32,063 nt of DNA, from positions 1 to 32,063 of the forward strand of contig CAMWQI010000009.1 in NCBI GenBank assembly GCA_947176345.1. The letters run 5' to 3'. The notes under the pieces are model-generated. The model was not told where the DNA came from and did no database searches. It worked only from the letters and a program-made list of their open reading frames with translations. Position numbers and translations under genes: made by a program. Positions 7,678 to 14,980 of the stretch are shown piece by piece (the first letter of the stretch is position 1; the number at the start of each line of letters is the position of its first letter). The DNA comes from an uncultured Ruminococcus sp. GTDB lineage: Bacteria > Bacillota > Clostridia > Oscillospirales > Ruminococcaceae.

Positions 7678-10530
7678 TCATTCACGGATATTTTCATTTT
7701 TCCGGAAAATTTCGTCATTTATATCATTATTGTACCATAAAAGCGTATCACGGGGGTTTTGATGTTTGTTAACGACTTCACGGAATGCATTCATGATATT
7801 TCTTGTCACGGAATAAGATGCTGGTATAATCGGAATTTCTTTTAATTCCTCACGCTGTGCGAAAAGTCTTGAAAGTTCGTCGTCTGACCACGATAAATTT
7901 TTTAAAGCCTCAGTATTGGCGGTATACAGCCGACCCATAGTACCGAACAACCCTTCTGTCTGACTGCATAAATTAATTTGAGTTTCCGTTTCCGTGAACC
8001 ACTTTACATATTCCCATGCAGAATTTATATTTTCTGTATCATTGAAAATAACTGCTCCGGAAACATTGGAATTTGCAGTATGCGTGACTTCATTATTCAT
8101 GACGGTTGCCGGCACTGGGCAGAAATTCCATAAACCTTTTATTTCCGGTGCAACATCTGTAAGCTCTCCATAAAATGAACAGTCAGCAATAACAAGCGGA
8201 TATTCACCCGTCCGGAAACGACTGAATGTATCATAGGACTGTTCAAAGCTGTATTCCGTGTAGAAATCCGTCCACATTTCAAAAGCCTCTGTCGCTTCAA
8301 CTGTATCAAAATTTGACCTGTCAAGTCCGGAATTATAATAATTAACTCCTCTTTGCAACATTAATAATGCGAATGTATGACCCGTTTCAGTGGACGGTGA
8401 AACGTCCGTTGACGGCAGAACCAGTCCGGCAGACATATAGTTCCTTTGAAGTGCGGGAAGCATATCTATTAAATTGTCCCACGTTTCAGGCGGTGAAGTA
8501 TAGCCAATTTCCGTTAAAATATCTGTGCGGTAGAAAAGCAACGGGAAATTTTGTGTTATAGGTATTCCATAAACTCCGTCATTATACTGATAGTGTGTCA
8601 TAGCATTTTCCTGAAAACGTCCGGCAACTTCCGCATAGTCATCAAATTGTGAGATGTCCGCAAGCATACCACGCATAGCAAGGCTTACGGGATATTCTCC
8701 TCCTAAAAATAAAGCTATATCTGGAGATTTTCCGGCAAGTGATGCCTCAACTATTCCACCCGTGACAAGATTTACGGAGACTGGTATTCCGGTTTTTTCC
8801 GTGAAATTTTCTGTAAGTTCCCTGACAATTTCCGCCTGTTCACGCTCTGAATTAACCCATACTTCAATGACATTTTCGCCGGAAACGTCCGATAATTCCG
8901 AATAATCCTCAAAAAATGACCCGAAAAATGCTCTTATTGCAAACCATATCTTTTTAAAGAAATTTTCCTTACATGACGAAAATTCAACGCCTGATGTGGC
9001 AAATTCTATGTAATCAATTTCAAGTGGCTGATTTCTGCATTCCAGTGACCACGCCGAAAGTGATGTTATATTTTCCTTTATTTGTGAGAGATATTCCGGA
9101 ATTTTAAGTGGTTTTTTTATGCATTTATCAAGAATTACTGTCATATTTTCTATAACGTATGCTTCAGAACCTGAACTTTCAGAAATTTTTTCAATTCCTG
9201 ACTGAATATTTTTCAGTTCCGACGATATACGCTGAAAATTTTCCAGTAAATCAGGAATTTTTTCATGTACGTAATAATCAGTATACTTGTCTGGTGAAGT
9301 CCCCATAATCAGTAAAATTTTCCTGTAGTAATCGTTAATTTCGGAAACAATATCATTTAAATGCCGTATATATTCACCAATTTCACCTGCAATACATTCC
9401 ATAGTAATAGTGTGGTCACGGTCGGCGGTAAGATATATATAAATATTTTCATTGTCGACTTTTGGCGAAAGAATTTTCCATTTTTTATTGTAACTGAATT
9501 TCACATTATTCAACTCATCATAAGGGACTTTATCATCAATATATATACGACGATTCGACGAAAAACCCCTCATTTCATTCTGTCGGTATTTTATGCCGAT
9601 TTTATACCAGCCATCATTTTTTATATCTTCTTTCGGGATAATCCATGTTGCAGACTGGAGTGGTTTTTTCCAGTTCCCATCCCCGAAAGTGTTATATAAA
9701 ATTTTCACGGGGTCTGATGGTGAAACATTATAATGTGAATTATCACACGTGGGATATAAAGTCCTGTCGGATTTAAAGACGGCATTTTCACCCTCAATTT
9801 TGAAAATATTTTCGGGTGTGGTGTTAATATCTGCTCCGGAAATATATTCTCTGTACGTGGTCAATTTTTCCGGATTATAGAATTTAAATTTTTCAATCGC
9901 AAAATAAGCACGTTCTGAACTGAATTTTATTTCATGATGACCTTTTTCAAGATAAAAGATAAGCGGTTCGCTGAAAAGCCCGTCAATGTCCATTAAATCG
10001 GAGTTTTTCCACATTTCTTTCTGAACCTGTGAGGAGCGTACCTGATTGCCGTGTGAGTCTGTGGAAATTTCCTTTTCATTAACCCATACTTTATTTAAAG
10101 TTATACGTGATGCCGTATCATAAGGTATTTTTCCGTCTATTGACAACGAAAATTCAATTGAAGATGTTTCTGACTTCAACTGAAAATATGTCATATTCAT
10201 GCAATAAATTCCCGTTTCATGAACGTCTATACCATATGAAACCTCACCGCCGGAACTTTCCCATGTAAGAATATTTTCTCGTACTGAAAATGTACCATTT
10301 TCTGCTGAAATATAGTCACTGCCGGAGATTTCAATAATACTTTCCGGACGTTTTTCAGCAGAATAAATATCATAATATCTGCTGTATGAAATTTCAGCAT
10401 TATTTTTTTGAATGGGATAGTATTTATCATAAAGCAGCCCGGCAGAATATGCCGGAAACTCCACCATTTCCGGTACAAAAAAAATAATAAAAACAAATAT
10501 TATAATTCTGAACATAAATTTATTTTTCAA
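7678..10530 (-). CDS. Extracellular solute-binding protein fused to N-terminal carbohydrate-binding-like modules
   Basis: A 950-residue sugar-binding component at the operon head. The layout is: hydrophobic leader at 8-31; a beta-rich CBM6/35-like module at about 65-215; a second similar module at about 245-375; a helical, coiled-coil-prone linker at 385-545; then a family-1 solute-binding domain at about 553-940, recognisable from V-I-E-V-W-V-N-S, G-V-Y-G-I-P-I-T and L-F-Y-R-T-D-I-L. Typical CUT1 binding proteins have 400-550 residues, so this is nearly double. There is no lipobox cysteine after the leader, so it is either secreted or held by an uncleaved N-terminal helix. The start is a TTG at 10530 with AGGTGA 7 bases upstream; the ATG five codons later lacks a ribosome binding site. 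Modules are assigned by appearance, not by search. Confidence 0.85.
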   Translation of the reverse strand: MKNKFMFRIIIFVFIIFFVPEMVEFPAYSAGLLYDKYYPIQKNNAEISYSRYYDIYSAEKRPESIIEISGSDYISAENGTFSVRENILTWESSGGEVSYGIDVHETGIYCMNMTYFQLKSETSSIEFSLSIDGKIPYDTASRITLNKVWVNEKEISTDSHGNQVRSSQVQKEMWKNSDLMDIDGLFSEPLIFYLEKGHHEIKFSSERAYFAIEKFKFYNPEKLTTYREYISGADINTTPENIFKIEGENAVFKSDRTLYPTCDNSHYNVSPSDPVKILYNTFGDGNWKKPLQSATWIIPKEDIKNDGWYKIGIKYRQNEMRGFSSNRRIYIDDKVPYDELNNVKFSYNKKWKILSPKVDNENIYIYLTADRDHTITMECIAGEIGEYIRHLNDIVSEINDYYRKILLIMGTSPDKYTDYYVHEKIPDLLENFQRISSELKNIQSGIEKISESSGSEAYVIENMTVILDKCIKKPLKIPEYLSQIKENITSLSAWSLECRNQPLEIDYIEFATSGVEFSSCKENFFKKIWFAIRAFFGSFFEDYSELSDVSGENVIEVWVNSEREQAEIVRELTENFTEKTGIPVSVNLVTGGIVEASLAGKSPDIALFLGGEYPVSLAMRGMLADISQFDDYAEVAGRFQENAMTHYQYNDGVYGIPITQNFPLLFYRTDILTEIGYTSPPETWDNLIDMLPALQRNYMSAGLVLPSTDVSPSTETGHTFALLMLQRGVNYYNSGLDRSNFDTVEATEAFEMWTDFYTEYSFEQSYDTFSRFRTGEYPLVIADCSFYGELTDVAPEIKGLWNFCPVPATVMNNEVTHTANSNVSGAVIFNDTENINSAWEYVKWFTETETQINLCSQTEGLFGTMGRLYTANTEALKNLSWSDDELSRLFAQREELKEIPIIPASYSVTRNIMNAFREVVNKHQNPRDTLLWYNNDINDEIFRKNENIRE

Positions 10531-10564
10531 AATATAATCACCTGATATTTTTCTTAATAAGATA

Positions 10565-10593
10565 ATTATATCAATTTTTTAACAGACTGTCAA
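10565..10593 (-). promoter_or_regulatory. Consensus promoter of the glycan-uptake operon
   Basis: On the minus strand, TTGACA (10588-10593) and TATAAT (10565-10570) are separated by exactly 17 bases, 35 bases from the TTG start of the binding protein. A small palindrome, CTTAATAAG (10553-10561), covers the expected transcription start and could be an operator. A perfect housekeeping promoter on a sugar operon suggests control by repression or at the RNA level. Confidence 0.85.
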
Positions 10594-10608
10594 GAATTAT
10601 CCTGCACC

Positions 10609-10639
10609 AAAAAAGGACGGTTTTTCTGCAAACCGTCCC
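10609..10639 (-). terminator. Intrinsic terminator of the Xre-type regulator gene
   Basis: On the minus strand a GGACGGTTT / AAACCGTCC stem with a short loop is followed by seven T residues. It lies 5 bases after the regulator stop and just upstream of the glycan operon promoter, insulating the two. The same GGACGGTT stem is used in the terminator at 18891-18914. Confidence 0.9.
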
Positions 10640-10644
10640 TTAGA

Positions 10645-10974
10645 TTATTCAGCCGAAAATTTTTTTATTTCCTCCTGTACGATATTTTCCATATCACACA
10701 AGACTTTATATTTAGCCCGCTCCGGAGTAATCCTGTAAAGTTCAACAAGCTTTTTTTCGTCTTTGCTTACGTCGCTCCGATATTCTCCCAGAAGTATATA
10801 GTCAATGGAAGTATTCAGATAGTCGGCAATTTTAATGAGAACATCACCTTTAGGAAGTTGTCCCTTTTTCCAGTTACCAGTACTTCCAGTACTAATGCCT
10901 AATTTACTAAGCATATTGGTTACAGTTGTTCCTTTTTCCTTACAAATTTCACGTAATCTTCCGTAAAAATCCAT
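10645..10974 (-). CDS. Small Xre-type helix-turn-helix regulator
   Basis: A 109-residue DNA-binding protein. Residues 1-61 form a Cro/C1-type HTH domain (L-R-E-I-C-K-E-K-G-T-T-V then S-T-G-S-T-G-N-W-K-K-G-Q-L-P, ending I-D-Y-I-L-L-G-E). The C-terminal tail, with K-L-V-E-L-Y-R-I-T-P-E, is the short helical extension common in Clostridia Xre proteins. The ATG at 10974 has a GGAGG 8 bases upstream; an upstream extension to 11007 lacks a ribosome binding site. It has its own terminator and is divergent from a strong promoter at 11035. A TTTGT-N9-ACAAA inverted repeat just upstream (10990-11010) could be its own operator. Its target is unknown; the adjacent glycan operon or the divergent transcript are candidates. 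Confidence 0.85.
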   Translation of the reverse strand: MDFYGRLREICKEKGTTVTNMLSKLGISTGSTGNWKKGQLPKGDVLIKIADYLNTSIDYILLGEYRSDVSKDEKKLVELYRITPERAKYKVLCDMENIVQEEIKKFSAE

Positions 10975-11034
10975 AAATATCACCTCCACATTTTGTAAAC
11001 ATTTCACAAACTTATCGGAAAACGCAAATTTTGC

Positions 11035-11062
11035 TTGACATTTTCACCGGAATGAGTATAAT
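11035..11062 (+). promoter_or_regulatory. Strong promoter directed into an apparently gene-free region
   Basis: TTGACA at 11035-11040 and TATAAT at 11057-11062 are separated by 16 bases on the plus strand. The first recognisable plus-strand gene starts about 600 bases downstream and has its own consensus promoter, so this one probably drives a small RNA or small-peptide transcript. Confidence 0.7.
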
Positions 11063-11591
11063 ATAATTATAGACAGAAAACAAAAAAATATTACAGCTTA
11101 ACTATATATTATATCATAATTTTGTTGTTTCTGCAATTAATTTGTCGAAATTTGTAGAATAATGTACGATGTGTATATTTTTTTCAAAATGGTGGTTTAT
11201 AAAATGATAAAATTATTGATTTTCGCTATGTCATCAATACTAAAATAAAACACACTTTAATGTAAGTATAGGTATTGCACTTCTGTGCAGATAATTTCTT
11301 AATATGACGTTTTAACTACCGGAGGACAGCCGTTATGATTCGCTCTGACGGTTGTTTTCTGTTATATAGATTTATGCATAAATACAGTTATACAACTTAC
11401 AAATAATATTTTTTAGATATTTTTAACAAAGTTTCACTATCAACCGAAACTTTTAATCCGATATTAATATAATATTTTGACTAACTATATATGCATAATA
11501 TTTCCGGCATATAACGAATTATGCATTATAAACAACTTACATTATATCACTTAAATCCTATACTGACAAATTGTTCAATTTTATTCTGCTA
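11063..11591 (+). other. Long intergenic region with possible small RNA and inverted repeats
   Basis: No conventional gene is visible. It begins at the promoter at 11035-11062. A hairpin ACAGCCGT / ACGGTTGT (11326-11355, one G-T pair) is followed by a T-rich stretch and could end a transcript of about 290 bases, though the T run is interrupted. Further on lies a perfect 9-bp inverted repeat, ATGCATAAT (11491-11499) and ATTATGCAT (11518-11526). A direct repeat TGACAAATTG occurs at 11564-11573 and again at 11593-11602 over the next promoter. Two very short reading frames exist: a 23-codon one at 11335 with a good ribosome binding site, and a 14-codon hydrophobic one near 11200 preceded by GGTGG. 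Confidence 0.4.
11335..11406 (+). CDS. Possible 23-residue small protein
   Basis: An ATG at 11335 follows a perfect GGAGG (11321-11325) by 9 bases and opens a 23-codon frame ending in TAA. The peptide has a basic and aromatic C-terminal half (R-F-M-H-K-Y-S-Y-T-T-Y-K). The start codon lies in the loop of the ACAGCCGT / ACGGTTGT hairpin. I recognise no family, and the GGAGG could be chance. It is listed only because ribosome binding site, spacing and upstream promoter agree. Confidence 0.25.
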   Translation: MIRSDGCFLLYRFMHKYSYTTYK

Positions 11592-11642
11592 TTGACAAAT
11601 TGCGGATTATGTGATATAATTTTGATATCACATTGTGACAAT
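11592..11642 (+). promoter_or_regulatory. Consensus promoter with overlapping palindromes for the ABC exporter operon
   Basis: TTGACA (11592-11597) and TATAAT (11615-11620) are 17 bases apart. A perfect 9-bp inverted repeat, ATGTGATAT (11609-11617) and ATATCACAT (11625-11633), covers the -10 box and start point, followed by ATTGTGACAAT (11632-11642), itself palindromic. This is the layout of a repressor operator; the repressor is not evident nearby apart from the small Xre protein. Confidence 0.8.
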
Positions 11643-11664
11643 ATTTTCTAAAGGAGTAACAGAT

Positions 11665-12405
11665 ATGGAAAAAGTCCTTGAAGTAAACGGACTTACAAAA
11701 CAGTACACAAAAGTACTTGCAGCGGATAATGTCTCATTTGACATCGGCAAAGGTGAAATATTCGCTCTTATAGGTCCTAACGGTGCAGGCAAAACTACTA
11801 CAATAAGAATGATTTCAACTCTTCTTAAGGCAACCGCCGGAGATGCTATTGTAAACGGTTACAGTATAAACAAAGAACCTGAAAAAGTCCGTGAATGTAT
11901 AACATACCTTCCCGACGAAGCTGGTGCTTACAAAAATATGACCGGAATGAATTATCTTAAATTCATGGCTGGGCTTTTCTGTACAGACCCGAAACAGATT
12001 ATTGACTGTGTAAACCGTGCTAAAGATATTTGTGGTCTTGGTGAAAGACTAAATGACAAGATAGGAAGTTACAGCCGTGGCATGATTAGAAAACTGCTTC
12101 TTTCAAGAGCCGTAATGACACGTCCGAAACTTGCCATACTTGATGAGCCAACAAGCGGACTTGATGTATTAAATGCAATAGAAATCCGCAAAATGATTAA
12201 AAAGCTGGCAATAGAAGAAGGAATGTCATTTCTTTTGTCGTCGCATAATATGCTTGAAATAGAGTTTGTTTCCGACCGTGTGGGCATTATTGCTAAAGGT
12301 CACCTCATGGTGACTGGTACGGGTGAGGAACTAAAACAACGTTACAATGCTGTCAATCTTGAAGAGGTTTTTGAAAGGGTGGTGATTGAGAATGAAATTC
12401 ATTAA
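11665..12405 (+). CDS. ABC transporter ATP-binding protein, NatA-like
   Basis: A 246-residue cytoplasmic ATPase of an ABC-2 exporter. Walker A G-P-N-G-A-G-K-T is at 37-44, signature region Y-S-R-G-M at 136-140 (a variant of LSGGQ common in NatA/CcmA-like ATPases), Walker B L-A-I-L-D-E-P at 156-162, and the switch histidine at 194. I chose the ATG at 11665 because AGGAG lies 8 bases upstream; an upstream extension to 11635 has no ribosome binding site. The gene overlaps the permease gene by 14 bases, so the two are coupled. NatA-type systems export sodium, antimicrobial peptides or other toxic compounds; the substrate cannot be told from sequence. Confidence 0.9.
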   Translation: MEKVLEVNGLTKQYTKVLAADNVSFDIGKGEIFALIGPNGAGKTTTIRMISTLLKATAGDAIVNGYSINKEPEKVRECITYLPDEAGAYKNMTGMNYLKFMAGLFCTDPKQIIDCVNRAKDICGLGERLNDKIGSYSRGMIRKLLLSRAVMTRPKLAILDEPTSGLDVLNAIEIRKMIKKLAIEEGMSFLLSSHNMLEIEFVSDRVGIIAKGHLMVTGTGEELKQRYNAVNLEEVFERVVIENEIH

Positions 12406-13726
12406 CCTGCTTCAGAAAGAACTTAAAGAACTTATAAACGCACAAATGATTCTAAGTCTTGTTGCTATTCTGGCTATACTGTCCATTATAGGAAATGTTA
12501 CGAAAGATGCTATCAATGACGCTGTTGAAGAAAATACTAACCCTAAAATAAGCATAAGTGACCTTGATAATACAGATTTTACAAAAAGCATTATTGAATC
12601 ACTTAAAACTGCTGGTGCAGAAGTCACGGAATTTGAAGTTTCCGGTGACGACTATGCCTCTATTCTTGAAAAGAATGATATAAAGAATATTGTGATTATT
12701 CCGGAGGGTTTCACGGCTACTATAGAAAACGGCGAAAAACCGGAATTAATTACGGCATCAAGAATGACTTCAGCTGCCACAATGTCAAATATTTCATCTG
12801 GTACTTCCGGAGCAGTGGCACTTATCAGTAATACCATAGCAAGCACAATAGCATCACAATATGGTATGTCACCGGAAGACTTTGAACTTATGGAAAATCC
12901 TATTATACTTAACGAAAATACAGTAGTAGACGACAAATCAGCCCATGCTTCTGTTGACAGCATAATGAATAAAGTAATGATGCAGAATATGATGCTTCCT
13001 ATTATTGTTTTCCTGCTAATTATGATGACATCACAGTCGCTTATAAGTTCAATATCAAACGAAAAAATAGACAAAACTCTTGAAACACTTCTTTCAGCAC
13101 CTGTATCACGCTCATCAATAATTACTGCTAAAATGCTTGCAGCTGCTGTGGTTGCACTTATAAACGCCGGTGTGTATATGTTCGGATTTTCAGGATTTAT
13201 AAAAAATTCCTCCGTACAGACAGAAAGTCTTGTTTCGGGCATTGCTGATGACGTTCTTTCAGCGGACGATGCTATAAAACAGTTAGGACTTTCGTTGTCA
13301 ACCGGCGATTATGTACTTGTTGGAGTGCAGTTATTCCTTACAATAATGATATGTCTTTCAGTATCAATAATGCTTGGTGCATTGGTAAACGATACAAAAT
13401 CATCACAGACAGTAATCATGCCCATCATGATGCTTGCAATGGTACCTTATCTCATTTCAATGCTTGCCGATATAAATACACTTCCTATGGCTATAAGAAT
13501 ACTTGTATATGCTATACCATTCACACATACATTTTCCGGAATGTCAAACCTAATGTTTGGCAATACAGCAATATTCTATGGTGGTCTTGTATATCAGGTA
13601 ATTGTATTTGCAATATGTATGTTCTTTGCACTTAGACTGTTCAATTCCGACAAGATACTTACTATATCCCTTAATTTCGGACAGAAATCAAAATATAAGA
13701 AGTCAAAAAAATCCGGTGATGATTAA
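12392..13726 (+). CDS. ABC-2 type permease, NatB-like
   Basis: A 444-residue membrane component of the exporter. It has an N-terminal helix at about 18-37, a large extracytoplasmic domain (about 40-200), and a cluster of five to six helices in the C-terminal half, starting near 205 with a Met/Ile-rich segment and the E-K-I-D-K-T-L-E-T-L-L-S-A-P-V-S-R motif characteristic of ABC-2 NatB/YhaP-type permeases. The ATG at 12392 is preceded by GGGTGGTG; a TTG two codons upstream is less likely. The basic C-terminus (K-S-K-Y-K-K-S-K-K-S) is cytoplasmic. It is followed 14 bases later by the lipoprotein gene, making a three-gene unit. Confidence 0.9.
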   Translation: MKFINLLQKELKELINAQMILSLVAILAILSIIGNVTKDAINDAVEENTNPKISISDLDNTDFTKSIIESLKTAGAEVTEFEVSGDDYASILEKNDIKNIVIIPEGFTATIENGEKPELITASRMTSAATMSNISSGTSGAVALISNTIASTIASQYGMSPEDFELMENPIILNENTVVDDKSAHASVDSIMNKVMMQNMMLPIIVFLLIMMTSQSLISSISNEKIDKTLETLLSAPVSRSSIITAKMLAAAVVALINAGVYMFGFSGFIKNSSVQTESLVSGIADDVLSADDAIKQLGLSLSTGDYVLVGVQLFLTIMICLSVSIMLGALVNDTKSSQTVIMPIMMLAMVPYLISMLADINTLPMAIRILVYAIPFTHTFSGMSNLMFGNTAIFYGGLVYQVIVFAICMFFALRLFNSDKILTISLNFGQKSKYKKSKKSGDD

Positions 13727-13740
13727 AGGAGATTGACATT

Positions 13741-14913
13741 ATGAAAAAGTTAACAGCCATTCTTGTTATGACGGCTATGTTGTGTTCGTTTGTGTCGTGC
13801 GGAAATGATACGGCAGACGAAGTTATTGACGAATCTTCCATGACATCAGTATCAGAAGAAACAACAGAGGAAATCACAGAAGAAAGTTCCGAATCCGAAA
13901 CGGTGGACGTTGAAGAAGAACCTACAGAAGAAATCACTGAACCCGAAACGGAAGAAATATCAAAAACTTCCGTCGAGGGAACAGAAGAATATGCGGAAGT
14001 TATTGACAAGTTCCTTAAATGCCAAAACAATAACAGTGATACTGTAATAGAGTTATGCTTTCCTGACAAATATTGTGATACAATAAGAGTACTTTATAAC
14101 AATGACCTTTTTTCCTTATATGGCATTATAGACTTTATCAATTCAGTTGACGTAGGTCTTATAAGTATTGATTCAGTAGAACCGGTATCAGAAGAATATA
14201 TGCCATATTTTAACTTATATTACGGCTGTTATCAGCCTTTGTACGAATATATCGAAGAAAACGGCACTGAAAATCCCGATATAGATAAACTGTCTGAGCT
14301 TATGTCAACTCCTATAACTGAACTGCCTGATATATATTTCAATATAGAAAAAGCCGTAACTGTCTACTGTACAATATCACGTGAGTTCAATGACGGTACA
14401 GAAGACCCCGAATATGAAAAAATTGTAGATACAGAATACACACTATACTATATTGACGGCGAAGGCTGGAAAGTTGATTACATTACAATGGGACACCTAT
14501 ATGAGGCAGAAAGAACAATGGTATTGGACGAACTAAGAAGCCTGTATAGTGCGTCCGAAACAGTATTGACCGGACTTGAAGAAACAGGCACGGAAATTCC
14601 GGAAAACTGCATTATATGTTCCGACAGCAGTAAGAATTACAACGTAAGCGACGAATTTTTAAATACATTTGACAACGCACTGGACGGCTGTTATCAGAAA
14701 AAGGACGGCTTTGATTATTTTGTGATGATAAACGCTGGTGAACTTGCCTGCGTGTCGGGACAGTATGCCACAAAACCAAAGTTTTATCGTGCATTTCCAA
14801 CTGCATATTTTTATGATGAAGACGACTATGTAGTAGAATCGTATGACGAACGCTATAATCTATGTCTTGAAAGAATGAAAAACGGTCAGCCACAATCCTA
14901 CATGAAGCATTAG
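13741..14913 (+). CDS. Acidic lipoprotein of unknown function
   Basis: A 390-residue protein with a signal peptide ending in F-V-S-C, lipidated Cys at 20. Residues 21-80 are a Glu/Thr/Ser-rich low-complexity linker with repeated E-E-I-T-E units, typical of surface lipoproteins that need distance from the membrane. The remainder (about 85-390) is a globular domain in which E-Y-T-L-Y-Y-I-D-G-E-G-W-K-V-D-Y suggests a small NTF2/SH3-like fold seen in many Clostridia lipoproteins. I do not recognise the family. A good AAAGGAGA site precedes the ATG. It is the last gene of the exporter operon, 14 bases after natB, and a clear terminator follows. It may act as a partner or immunity-like protein for the exporter, but that is only context. 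Confidence 0.8.
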   Translation: MKKLTAILVMTAMLCSFVSCGNDTADEVIDESSMTSVSEETTEEITEESSESETVDVEEEPTEEITEPETEEISKTSVEGTEEYAEVIDKFLKCQNNNSDTVIELCFPDKYCDTIRVLYNNDLFSLYGIIDFINSVDVGLISIDSVEPVSEEYMPYFNLYYGCYQPLYEYIEENGTENPDIDKLSELMSTPITELPDIYFNIEKAVTVYCTISREFNDGTEDPEYEKIVDTEYTLYYIDGEGWKVDYITMGHLYEAERTMVLDELRSLYSASETVLTGLEETGTEIPENCIICSDSSKNYNVSDEFLNTFDNALDGCYQKKDGFDYFVMINAGELACVSGQYATKPKFYRAFPTAYFYDEDDYVVESYDERYNLCLERMKNGQPQSYMKH

Positions 14914-14938
14914 TGATTATTATGAAGACTTACAAAAT

Positions 14939-14968
14939 GGACATTCAGAAATGAATGTCCGTTTTTTT
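14939..14968 (+). terminator. Terminator of the exporter operon
   Basis: GGACATTC (14939-14946) pairs perfectly with GAATGTCC (14953-14960) around a 6-base loop, followed by a G and seven T residues. It lies 26 bases after the lipoprotein stop and may also stop minus-strand transcription from the convergent glycosyltransferase gene, although the A-rich side there is shorter. Confidence 0.92.
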
Positions 14969-14980
14969 GTATTTCGTATG

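Noticed and set aside
10490-10600. Riboswitch or T-box leader before the glycan operon
   Set aside because: The leader is only about 30 bases from promoter to start codon, too short for a structured riboswitch.
11185-11250. Short hydrophobic peptide frame (14-19 codons) near the Xre gene, as in Rgg/SHP signalling
   Set aside because: The regulator is only 109 residues and lacks the TPR-type peptide-binding domain of Rgg proteins; the ribosome binding site is weak.
12652-13242. 196-codon frame antisense to the NatB-like permease
   Set aside because: It is long but is a mirror of a real gene with coherent motifs; no ribosome binding site.
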